From: Desulfobacteraceae bacterium
GTDB taxonomy: Bacteria > Desulfobacterota > Desulfobacteria > Desulfobacterales > SKZT01
Direction: 5' to 3'
Length of the DNA stretch: 64,000 bases
Assembly (NCBI GenBank): GCA_011389745.1
Contig: JAABTQ010000012.1
Location: 1 to 64,000 of the forward strand
Part shown: positions 35,987-44,284 of the stretch, one piece after another
Position numbering within the stretch: position 1 is the first letter of the stretch
Layout of the letters: every line of letters begins with the position of its first letter
Translations under genes and position numbers: made by a program
Notes under the pieces: model-generated
The model's database searches: none
What the model saw: only the letters and a program-made list of their open reading frames with translations
What the model was told of the DNA's origin: nothing

Positions 35987-38263
35987 TTACCACACACCTG
36001 CCACAGGCAGATCACCCGAAAACCCGAAAGGCCCTAAACAGAAATCGATTCCACAACCATCCCAGGTACCATTACCAGTATCCAGATACCACATGCCTGT
36101 ACCGGAACGATACACACCAATCGTTGTTTGCCCGGTATTGGTCCAGTCCCCGGCAACAGGAATATCACCTGATGAGCCAAAAGGCCCTATGCACAGATCG
36201 GTTCCACAACCATCCCACTTGAAATTACCATCATCCAGATACCACATCCTTGTACCTGGACGATACACACCAATCGTTGTTTGCCCGGTATTGGTCCAGT
36301 CCCCGGCAACAGGAATATCACCTGATGAGCCAAAAGGCCCTATGCACAGATCGGTTCCACAACCATCCCACTTGAAATTACCATCATCCAGATACCACAT
36401 CCTTGTACCTGGACGATACACACCAATCGTTGTTTGCCCGGTATTGGTCCAGTCCCCGGCAACAGGAATATCACCTGATGAGCCAAAAGGCCCTATACAC
36501 AGATCGGTTTCACAACCATCCCAGATGCCATTACCATTATCCAGATACCACATCCCTGTACTGGGACGATACACACCAATCGTTGTTTGCCCTGATTTGG
36601 TCCAGTCCCCGGCAACAGGAATATCACCCGATGAGCCAAAAGGCCCGCTAATGCACAGATCGGTTCCACAACCATCCCAGATGCCATTACCATTATCCAG
36701 ATACCACATCCCTTTGCTGGGACGGAATACCCCGATTCTTGATTTATCTTGCCCATCCCATTGTCCTGCGACCGGCAAGTCGCCTGGTGAGCCAAATACT
36801 CCCCAACACCCATCAGGACCACATCCACTCCAGGTTCCATTCCCATCCAGATCAATATACCATCTCCCTGTATTTGGCCGAAACACGCCGATTACTGGAT
36901 CGCTGACAGGGCTAATAAATGAATTCAGAGCCTGATTAATACGGATTCGAGGTGTGGTGACGCTGTTTGTACCGGTGATCGGTAAACCAGTTGTTTTCAA
37001 GGCACTGAGCACCAAATCAACGGTAGCTGACGGAGTCTTTTGTTTCATAATTGCCCAGGTACCGGCCACATGGGGAGTTGCCATCGATGTACCACTTTTC
37101 AACCCAAACCCTCCACCTGGAATCGATGAATTAATAGATTGGCCTGGAGCCAAAAGTGATAAAAAGGACGCTGAATTTGAGAAGCTAGAAACCTGATCGG
37201 TTTTGGAAGTAGATCCGACACTCACAGCCGAGGAAATGCAGGCAGGAAAGCTAATAGCACTTGAGTAACCATTGTTACCGGAAGCAGCAACCAGTGCAAT
37301 TTCACCAGACCGAAGATAATCAATAGCAGCCTTTGCAGATGGGCTTAAAGTATCACAAAATGCCTGGAAACCACCTACACCGAGGCTCATGTTGGCAGCG
37401 GCTATCTGAAAAGAACTGCGCAAATTATAGACATGCATGAGTGCGGCAATCCAATCAGAAGTGTATGTCAAAGCACATGGATCTTCCGCATCACCGCAAA
37501 TATCGCCGGTAAACTCAGAGAAAACCTGAATAGCGATGATGTTTGCTCCTTTTGCAACCCCGGAAAAAGATGACCCACTTCCTGCAGCAATCCCTGCCAC
37601 ATGGGTGCCATGCGTGCACGAGCCTGCTGCATAGGTACACGGAATGCCGGCTCCGGAACCGATCTGCGTAATCTCTCCATTGGGACAATTCCCGTTACCC
37701 GAAAAACAAGCTTCCGCCACTACTTTGCCGGACAGGAATGGATGGGTTTTATCCACGCCGGTATCCAGAACAGCTACTGTCCAACCATTTCCATCAAAAC
37801 CTTTTGCCCAGGCCTGATGGCCTTCCACTATCGGTACGCTTTCGAATAACATTGGTGAAGACAAACGATCTTCCTCCACACTTATAACAAGCCCGGATTG
37901 TTCCACCGCGGCTAAAGCCTGAATTCCTGCTTCAAGGGCCACGAATGGAATGGTTTCGAACCGGCGGGTAATCCGATAGTTTGTACTGCGCAATTCTTGA
38001 AGAAGCCGGTCCTGTGCCGTTGTGATTCCTTTGCGCTGGGATGCAACCGCCAGGGAATTTATCAAATTACCCTCCGCCTTAAACGGTACGCTAACTTGCA
38101 CGATCACTCGGACTGATCCTTCTTTTTGGGCTTTCAGAATCAACTGGTCAGAAACGACCGGAATCGAAATGTTCTGAGATACTGCATTGACTGCCCAGAA
38201 AACCCCTATGAAGGCGAGAAAAAAACTCCATCGTTGCCAGGCCGATCTCCATGTTAGTCTCAT
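35987..38263 (-). CDS. secreted subtilisin-like protease (S8) with C-terminal repeats
   Basis: 758 residues. A signal sequence (about 1-28) is followed by an I9-type propeptide (about 45-135, VRVIVQV...FETIPFVALEA), then the S8 domain with Asp167 (AVLDTGVD), His218 (HGTHVAG), oxyanion Asn330 (AASGNNG) and Ser393 (GTSMATP). From about 455 to the end are six ~51-residue repeats of the form GVYRP.TGMWYLD.GNG.WDGC and GDIPVAGDW. The repeats resemble calcium-binding FG-GAP/beta-propeller-like blades and probably form a surface or substrate-binding domain. The upstream gene encodes a free propeptide-like protein. Confidence 0.93.
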   Translation of the reverse strand: MRLTWRSAWQRWSFFLAFIGVFWAVNAVSQNISIPVVSDQLILKAQKEGSVRVIVQVSVPFKAEGNLINSLAVASQRKGITTAQDRLLQELRSTNYRITRRFETIPFVALEAGIQALAAVEQSGLVISVEEDRLSSPMLFESVPIVEGHQAWAKGFDGNGWTVAVLDTGVDKTHPFLSGKVVAEACFSGNGNCPNGEITQIGSGAGIPCTYAAGSCTHGTHVAGIAAGSGSSFSGVAKGANIIAIQVFSEFTGDICGDAEDPCALTYTSDWIAALMHVYNLRSSFQIAAANMSLGVGGFQAFCDTLSPSAKAAIDYLRSGEIALVAASGNNGYSSAISFPACISSAVSVGSTSKTDQVSSFSNSASFLSLLAPGQSINSSIPGGGFGLKSGTSMATPHVAGTWAIMKQKTPSATVDLVLSALKTTGLPITGTNSVTTPRIRINQALNSFISPVSDPVIGVFRPNTGRWYIDLDGNGTWSGCGPDGCWGVFGSPGDLPVAGQWDGQDKSRIGVFRPSKGMWYLDNGNGIWDGCGTDLCISGPFGSSGDIPVAGDWTKSGQTTIGVYRPSTGMWYLDNGNGIWDGCETDLCIGPFGSSGDIPVAGDWTNTGQTTIGVYRPGTRMWYLDDGNFKWDGCGTDLCIGPFGSSGDIPVAGDWTNTGQTTIGVYRPGTRMWYLDDGNFKWDGCGTDLCIGPFGSSGDIPVAGDWTNTGQTTIGVYRSGTGMWYLDTGNGTWDGCGIDFCLGPFGFSGDLPVAGVW
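35990..36901 (-). repeat. 153-bp in-frame tandem repeats in the subtilase gene
   Basis: The same segment begins at 36121, 36274 and 36427, giving an exact 153-base (51-codon) period; two neighbouring copies are nearly identical, while outer copies are diverged. About six units in all. Because the unit is a multiple of three, copy-number change keeps the frame. Confidence 0.9.
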
Positions 38264-38277
38264 TTTACTTCCTTTCT

Positions 38278-38694
38278 CTACTGCGAATGCGTCCGGGATA
38301 GCGTGTCCTTTTCTATCCCTGCTACAAAGGACGATTTTTTGAGTGCTTTGAACGCTGCAGGCGAAACCTCCAGCCCGACGAACGGAATCGTCTCATAGAC
38401 CCGGGTCACCCGATATACTGTGGAGCCAAGATCCTGGAATAACCCTGTCCGTGCTTTAGCGATGGCATGCCGTTTTTTTGCGTCATCCTCATTAATCAGA
38501 GAATCGATATGTAACTGTACGATGACACGGGCAAAAGGCATGCGAATTTCTTCATCAGGGGTCCCGCCGGTCTTACCACCCTCCATCGTCATATTTTTTC
38601 CGCCTGCACAGCTGAGGGATATCCCGGAAACCCAAACAATTACAAACAGTATAAAAAAAAATGTAGAACATTTGTAGGATTCATAAAACGTCAT
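38278..38694 (-). CDS. stand-alone subtilase propeptide/inhibitor-like (I9) protein
   Basis: 138 residues from the ATG at 38694; a longer frame runs through an eroded repeat. An N-terminal hydrophobic signal (about 8-30, ending SLSCAGG, possibly lipoprotein-like but not a standard lipobox) precedes a domain close to the subtilase propeptide next door: RVIVQLHID, YRVTRVYETIPFVGLEV and FVAGIEKD match RVIVQVSVP, YRITRRFETIPFVALEA and LVISVEED. No protease domain follows; it stops 14 bases before the subtilase start. It is likely a dedicated inhibitor or folding helper made with the protease. Confidence 0.72.
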   Translation of the reverse strand: MTFYESYKCSTFFFILFVIVWVSGISLSCAGGKNMTMEGGKTGGTPDEEIRMPFARVIVQLHIDSLINEDDAKKRHAIAKARTGLFQDLGSTVYRVTRVYETIPFVGLEVSPAAFKALKKSSFVAGIEKDTLSRTHSQ

Positions 38695-38697
38695 GAC

Positions 38698-38760
38698 TTT
38701 CGTCACTCCTGCGAAAGCTGGTGTCCGAAACGAACTGGGAATATTGGAATCCTGCCGCAC
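38698..38760. repeat. eroded REP-like dispersed repeat
   Basis: CGTCACTCCTGCGAAAGCTG and the nearby AATCCTG/CAGGATCC arms look like a decayed copy of the common palindromic intergenic repeat whose translation gives TPAFAGVT. It lies just upstream of the I9-like gene. Only one copy is seen here. Confidence 0.4.
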
Positions 38761-39194
38761 CAGGATCCGGGACGAGATGGAATGCCATTGAATGAGGATT
38801 TAGGCCTTCCAGAAAATTTCCTTGAAAATCACTTTCCATAACCTGGCCAAAAGCAAAATGGTCGTTTTTTTAAGAGTTAACTAAGGGAAAGTCAGGTATA
38901 AAAAACATACGTTTCCATTATCTGTACTTTAATAATTCCATGAAACTGTGACAACTGGAATTTGGGAAAATTATTTGCGAAAATGTCATTAACTGGAAAG
39001 AATATAACATTATTTAAGAAAAATGTATTTTCAAATTTTCGATTTTATGTTTAACAAACAGAGCATTGGTAATCAGACTTTTTGGGTTAAACAAGATTCA
39101 TAGAGTCGGCTTCAAATTATAAGCAGGAGTTTGAACCAGAGGATTGAATGGAAATTTATGTATTTGCAGTGGGAATCTTTTTCGGAGACCCAAA
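38761..39194. other. AT-rich intergenic region
   Basis: About 430 bases between the divergent I9-like gene and the dipeptidase gene. It presumably holds promoters for both, but I see no convincing -35/-10 pair, RNA gene or strong hairpin. Confidence 0.5.
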
Positions 39195-40646
39195 ATGAAA
39201 AATAAAGTTCAAAAAGTTTTCGACATATTTCAGCAAATCACTGCCATTCCGCGATGTTCGAAAAAGGAAGAAAAAATTTGTTCGTGGATCAGTCAATGGG
39301 TGATTGAAAAGGGTTTTGATTTCAAAAAGGACTCCGCTGGTAATCTTCTGATATGGGTTCCCGCTTCTGAAGGGTATGAAACAAGTCCCGGGATTGTTAT
39401 CCAGGGACACATGGACATGGTGTGCGAAAAAACACCGGATTCCAGGCATGATTTTTCAAAGGATCCCATACAACTGATTTTTGAGGAAGAATGGGTCCGT
39501 GCCAAAGACACCAGCCTCGGTGCGGATAATGGTATCGGCCTCGCCCTTGCCCTGGCGATTGCTTCGGACAAATCATTGAATCATCCTTTGCTGGAGCTTT
39601 TATTCACCGTAGATGAAGAAACCGGATTGACAGGTGCCGGACGTCTCAAAGAGGGATGGCTGAAAGGAAAAATTCTGTTAAACATCGATTCGGAAGACGA
39701 AGGTACTTTTACTGTGGGTTGTGCCGGAGGCAAAGATACCCGTATCCAATTGCCCGTAACTTTTGATATGATTCCGGAAAATGCGATATATTATCAATTA
39801 AAAGTTCACGGTCTGCGGGGCGGTCATTCCGGCGTTGATATCCATGAGCAGCGGGCCAACGCCATCAAAATCATGGCCCGAGGACTTCTTCTGCTTTTAG
39901 AAAAGTATCCGATCCACATCGTGTCGATAAATGGTGGGAGCGCCCATAATGCCATCCCCCGGGAGGCCGTTGCAACCTTGGCTTCAAACTCTGATGTCGG
40001 CAATTTACTTTGCAACCGCATCCGGGAATTAGAAAAAACCGTGCGGGAGGAATTCGATGCTATCGAACCCGGATTGGAAATCAGGCTGGAAAAATCAGAT
40101 ATCAACGCGGACGCTTCAGGAAAAATAATTTCGGAAAAGCACGCCCTTGCGGCAGTTCGCCTTTTGTCCGGCATTCCTCACGGAGTTTATGGAATGTCCT
40201 ACCAGATTCCGGGTCTGGTGGAGACATCAAGCAACCTTGCGACGGTTAACACCCAAAAGTCAATGATTGAAATCGTCACAAGCCAAAGAAGCAGCATCAT
40301 GTCAAGGCTTTCCGAAATTACCGGGCAAATTAAAGCCATATCCGATCTGGCCGGAGCTGAAACTGGGGATGAAAACGCCTACCCTGCCTGGAAACCTCGA
40401 ATGGACTCCCCGCTTCTTTCACGTTGTGTCGATATCTACACTGATTTTTATGGATACAAACCCAAAATCGAAGCCATTCATGCCGGGCTTGAATGCGGGG
40501 TTATCGGCGCAAAATATCCCGATATGGACATGATCTCTTTCGGTCCCACAATAAAAGGCGCTCACTCACCCGATGAAAAACTCCACGTTCCCTCGGTGGA
40601 AAAAATATTGACTTTTTTGACGGCATTGCTGAAATCGTACAAGTAA
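39195..40646 (+). CDS. pepD: aminoacyl-histidine dipeptidase (Xaa-His dipeptidase, M20C)
   Basis: Cytoplasmic zinc dipeptidase that cleaves Xaa-His and related dipeptides. 483 residues, normal length, starting at the ATG at 39195 after CGGAGACCC. Metal and catalytic motifs: VIQGHMDMV (His, Asp), LGADNGIGLALAL (bridging Asp), DEETGLTGA (Glu pair), IDSEDEG and the C-terminal HAGLECG. The dimerisation lid domain occupies roughly 200-390. Nearby genes are unrelated, so it is probably a single transcript. Confidence 0.95.
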   Translation: MKNKVQKVFDIFQQITAIPRCSKKEEKICSWISQWVIEKGFDFKKDSAGNLLIWVPASEGYETSPGIVIQGHMDMVCEKTPDSRHDFSKDPIQLIFEEEWVRAKDTSLGADNGIGLALALAIASDKSLNHPLLELLFTVDEETGLTGAGRLKEGWLKGKILLNIDSEDEGTFTVGCAGGKDTRIQLPVTFDMIPENAIYYQLKVHGLRGGHSGVDIHEQRANAIKIMARGLLLLLEKYPIHIVSINGGSAHNAIPREAVATLASNSDVGNLLCNRIRELEKTVREEFDAIEPGLEIRLEKSDINADASGKIISEKHALAAVRLLSGIPHGVYGMSYQIPGLVETSSNLATVNTQKSMIEIVTSQRSSIMSRLSEITGQIKAISDLAGAETGDENAYPAWKPRMDSPLLSRCVDIYTDFYGYKPKIEAIHAGLECGVIGAKYPDMDMISFGPTIKGAHSPDEKLHVPSVEKILTFLTALLKSYK

Positions 40647-40708
40647 AATGGTTTTAAGTTTGTTTTATGGTCCGGTTCCGGCGGTTTTGCAAAGTTTTTC
40701 AACCTTTG

Positions 40709-41392
40709 TCAGGAATAAAATTTTGAAAGTTTTTCAGCAGGCACTCCTATAAAGTAAAGTAAAATCAATGTCCAGTTCCTAAGAGTGCAAAAAATGACCC
40801 CCTCTTTTTCCCATCGCCGGGGTGAGGTGAATATTTTCCGGTTAACAAGAGCGATTTTTCCGCCGGCTTTTTTCACACGCCGCATCAGGTCGACATCTTC
40901 CATGAGAGGCATAGGGTTGTACCCGCCAAGTATTTCAAAAAATTGTCTTTTAATAAAGACTCCCTGGTCTCCGTAAGGTATTCGGGTCAATCGCGATCGA
41001 AAATAAACCATTTTTTCGATCAACCGAAAAATGGCTTTGTCTGAACGGATCCCCAAATCAAAGGCTCCGGCAACAGCACTTTGATCCTGAAGTGTTTTGA
41101 TGATAAGCTCCGGTGCGTTATCAATAAGATAAGTATCCGCGTGTAAAAAAAGAAGAATCTTACCGGAAGCTGCCTTTGCACCGGCATTCATTTGAATGCC
41201 TCTTCCTTTGGGAGACGAGATCTTTTGGACTGTTTTGTCTTTAACAGCTTTTAGTGTGGTTTGCGATATGTGGCCGTCCACAAGGATAATTTCGGTCCTT
41301 ATTGTGGTACGCAAAAAATTTAGATGTTCAATGGTGTTATTTATGATATAAGGCTCATTAAAAACAGGAATGATGATTGAAATTTGAAAGTC
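40709..41392 (-). CDS. family 2 glycosyltransferase of the TIGR04283 type
   Basis: About 227 residues from the ATG at 41392; a longer frame to 41422 overlaps the divergent gene. GT-A fold motifs: IIIPVFNEPYIINN at the N terminus, VDGHISQTT, the FLHADTYL nucleotide-sugar/metal segment, and GDQGVF with EDVDLMRR. This arrangement fits the TIGR04283 group often linked to lipid or arsenosugar-type glycosylation, though acceptor and donor are unknown. One hydrophobic C-terminal segment (LILLYFIGV) may associate with the membrane. Confidence 0.85.
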   Translation of the reverse strand, partial: DFQISIIIPVFNEPYIINNTIEHLNFLRTTIRTEIILVDGHISQTTLKAVKDKTVQKISSPKGRGIQMNAGAKAASGKILLFLHADTYLIDNAPELIIKTLQDQSAVAGAFDLGIRSDKAIFRLIEKMVYFRSRLTRIPYGDQGVFIKRQFFEILGGYNPMPLMEDVDLMRRVKKAGGKIALVNRKIFTSPRRWEKEGVIFCTLRNWTLILLYFIGVPAEKLSKFYS

Positions 41393-41410
41393 CATAATTA
41401 TTGTTGCCAA

Positions 41411-42397
41411 ATGATGATTCAATACAGTTCAAAATTTAAAAAAGGAGTCAAAGAAGGCATTAAAAAGGGATGGAACGGATATGTCTGGCTGTTAAAGATT
41501 CTGATTCCAATTTCCTTTTTTACAGCGCTTCTGGAATACAGCGGATGGCTCGGCCATCTGGATTTTATTCTTAATCCCGTCATGAGCTTGATTCATCTTC
41601 CATCCATGGCAGCCCTGCCGATTCTTGCAGGCATGCTTACAGGAATTTATGGAGCTGTTGCGGCATTGACAGTCCTTGATCTCACCCAGGCACAGATAAC
41701 CCTTGTGGCGATATTTGTACTTATCTCACATGCCCTTATACAAGAAGGCGCGGTTCAGGGCAAGAGCGGTTTAAATGCCGTGAAAGCCACCCTTATCCGC
41801 CTTTCAGCATCCATGGTAACCGTATGGGTAGTGGGTTTCTTTTTTATTGATGCCGGCACTAATTTGACGGCAAACCCTTCAGGTTTTTTTGCCAACAACC
41901 AGACTTTTTTTACCATGCTCAAAACCTGGTCTGTGGCAACCTTTTGGTTAAGTGCCAAAATTCTTGCCATCATTATGGCCTTGATGATCCTTTTAGAAAA
42001 TTTAAAAGCATTCCAACTGATTCCATTGATTGTAAAAGTTTTGAGCCCGCTGTTAATGGTCCTGGGGCTGAATCGCGAAGTTGGGCTGATGTGGGTGGCG
42101 GCTGTTTTTTTTGGCGTTTCCTACGGGGCGGCCTTCATTGTTGAGGAAGCCAAAGAGGGTCATTTTGATTCGATGGTATTGGAAAAACTACACATTTCAA
42201 TTGGTATCAATCATTCCATGGTAGAGGATCCGGCCTTATTTTTACCGTTCGGCATCAACCTTTTCTGGTTGTGGATTCCACGGATCATTACGGCCATTGT
42301 CGCTGTCCAACTCTATAATATGTGGGTTCGGGTATGTTCCAGGGAAGAAGTCAAATGGAAATTAAACAGCCAGGGACCCGGCAAGCAACAGTCTTGA
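41411..42397 (+). CDS. nucleoside recognition (Gate)-domain membrane protein
   Basis: About 328 residues with roughly eight membrane segments in two halves, each starting with a Gate-like segment: GWNGYVWLLKILIPISFF and TWSVATFWLSAKILAII. This matches the SpmA/SpmB-like group of nucleoside recognition proteins whose transport substrate is uncertain. ATGs at 41411 and 41414 are possible starts; ribosome signals are weak. It is divergent from the glycosyltransferase and convergent with recN. Confidence 0.8.
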   Translation: MMIQYSSKFKKGVKEGIKKGWNGYVWLLKILIPISFFTALLEYSGWLGHLDFILNPVMSLIHLPSMAALPILAGMLTGIYGAVAALTVLDLTQAQITLVAIFVLISHALIQEGAVQGKSGLNAVKATLIRLSASMVTVWVVGFFFIDAGTNLTANPSGFFANNQTFFTMLKTWSVATFWLSAKILAIIMALMILLENLKAFQLIPLIVKVLSPLLMVLGLNREVGLMWVAAVFFGVSYGAAFIVEEAKEGHFDSMVLEKLHISIGINHSMVEDPALFLPFGINLFWLWIPRIITAIVAVQLYNMWVRVCSREEVKWKLNSQGPGKQQS

Positions 42398-42426
42398 TTT
42401 GCGCCCTTGTCGCGGAAGAAAATAAA

Positions 42427-44133
42427 TTATTCTTTACGCATTTTGAGCATTTCGGCGGCATGGTCTAAAGTAGCCCTGGTAATTTCCACCCCGCCGAGCA
42501 TTCTGGCCAGTTCACGGACACGGTCATTTTCCGGAATAGGTTCTATGGTCGTGCGGGTACGTCCATCCCGAACCTGTTTGGATATTCGAAAATGATGATC
42601 TCCGAATTTTGCTATTTGTGGAAGGTGTGTGATGCAGATGATCTGGTGATGCTTGGAAAGGGTAAGAAGTTTTTTGCCGACCATTTCGGCGACATCACCC
42701 CCGATACCGGCGTCCACTTCGTCAAAAACAATCGTTTCCACCGAATCATTTTTGGCAAGGATCGCTTTTAATGCCAGCACAACCCTGGAAAGCTCTCCAC
42801 CCGATGCAATGTTTGCCAGGGGTTTAAGATCTTCTCCCACGTTTGGGGCGATCATGAACTCAGCCCGATCCAGGCCGTTTTCCGAAACAGATGAGTTGTT
42901 GATATAAAGATATGGAGATGGTGGATTTTCAGTTGCCGGTTGGAAGATAGCAACCACAAATCGAGTGCCGGACATTTTCAGGTCGGCCAGCTCAGATTCT
43001 ACTTTCTGAGAAAGTTTTTGGGCGGCCTTTTTTCTTTCTTCTGAGAGCAAAAGAGCTTTGGCAATGATTTTTTGATTTAAATTATCAAGTTCTTCCTTCA
43101 GATACTCAATATTTTCAGAAATATTTTCGATGTTAGACAGTTCCCTTTCAATGGTTTGCAAATGTGAAACCACCGATTCAATGGACCCCCCATACTTTCG
43201 TTTAAGCTTCCTGATCATTTCCAGGCGTGCCTCTATTTGTTCCAGTCGCTTTTCGTCCATTTCGATATTTTCCATGTAAGATCTCAACTCATGGCTGATG
43301 TCTTCAATCTGAAAGGCAGCATCAGTCAAGCCTTTGACTTTTGGAACAAGTTTCGGATCGATTTCCGAGATTTTTTGCAGGTCTTTGGAGATCTCAACCA
43401 AAGATTCCACAACAGCGCCCTGCATACCATAAAGCAAGTCATGGCTTCTGATAATCGTCTGTAAAATTAACCCGGCGTTTTTGAGGCGCAGAAGTTCCTG
43501 CTCCAAAGTGTCATCTTCACCGGGCTTGAGAGAGGCGTCGATAATTTCTTTTTTCTGGAAATTTAAAAGTTCCCGGTGTTCAAGCTGATGGTGTTGTTGT
43601 GAGGTCAGTTTTTTTAATTTTGCGATCAAAGGAAGTATCTGGTGATAGAGTTGCCCGACTTTTTGCCGTTTTGGCACCAATCCCGCGAACTGGTCTATGA
43701 TATGCAAATGAAGATCATCTTTTAGGAGTCCCTGGTGTTCATGCTGTCCGGATATGCTTGCCAGGTTCTCGGCAATTTCGGTGAGTGCCTGCATGGTGGA
43801 TAGGCGGCCGTTGATATATATTTTGTGTCGGTCGGTATTTGAAATGATTCTTCTGACAATCAGGCCTTCTGAGGGGTCGAAGCCTTGTTCAGCTATGATT
43901 TTTGCGGTATCACTTTCCGGGCTGACTTCAAATAGAGCTTCCAGTTCGGCAGTTTCGGAGCCGGTACGAATCAGCTTCGCATTGGCTCTTGAGCCCAAAA
44001 GCAAATTCATGGCGTTGACGATGATCGATTTTCCGGCCCCGGTTTCACCGCTCAGGATAGTGAGTTTATCGGAGAACGTTATCCGAAGGTCATCAATAAT
44101 GGCAAAATTTCGAATGGAAAGTTCGGTAAGCAT
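42427..44133 (-). CDS. recN: DNA repair protein RecN
   Basis: SMC-like ATPase for double-strand-break repair. 568 residues: N-terminal Walker A in GETGAGKSIIVNAM, two coiled-coil arms with a central hinge (about 150-370), and a C-terminal ABC signature LASGGELSRVVLALK with Walker B IVFDEVDAGIGG and the H-loop CITHLPQIA. The start reads MLTELSIRNFAIID, typical of the family. Monocistronic by appearance, with about 150 bases to the divergent panP-like gene. Confidence 0.97.
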   Translation of the reverse strand: MLTELSIRNFAIIDDLRITFSDKLTILSGETGAGKSIIVNAMNLLLGSRANAKLIRTGSETAELEALFEVSPESDTAKIIAEQGFDPSEGLIVRRIISNTDRHKIYINGRLSTMQALTEIAENLASISGQHEHQGLLKDDLHLHIIDQFAGLVPKRQKVGQLYHQILPLIAKLKKLTSQQHHQLEHRELLNFQKKEIIDASLKPGEDDTLEQELLRLKNAGLILQTIIRSHDLLYGMQGAVVESLVEISKDLQKISEIDPKLVPKVKGLTDAAFQIEDISHELRSYMENIEMDEKRLEQIEARLEMIRKLKRKYGGSIESVVSHLQTIERELSNIENISENIEYLKEELDNLNQKIIAKALLLSEERKKAAQKLSQKVESELADLKMSGTRFVVAIFQPATENPPSPYLYINNSSVSENGLDRAEFMIAPNVGEDLKPLANIASGGELSRVVLALKAILAKNDSVETIVFDEVDAGIGGDVAEMVGKKLLTLSKHHQIICITHLPQIAKFGDHHFRISKQVRDGRTRTTIEPIPENDRVRELARMLGGVEITRATLDHAAEMLKMRKE

Positions 44134-44284
44134 TGCATCTGAATTTTTATGTTATTGTTTTTTCAAATTTTGACATATATTCCACAGTCGTTCATTTTTG
44201 TAAACCCCGATGTTGCATTGGAATTCACTCATTTCAAAGATCCTCATTTCAATATTGGTTTCTGTATGATACAGGAAAAACATT

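Noticed and set aside
35979-36935. Long + strand open frame (318 codons) with Pro/Ser-rich repeats
   Set aside because: It is the antisense reading of the subtilase repeats; the minus-strand protein has recognisable domains, and the period is a multiple of three so both strands stay open.
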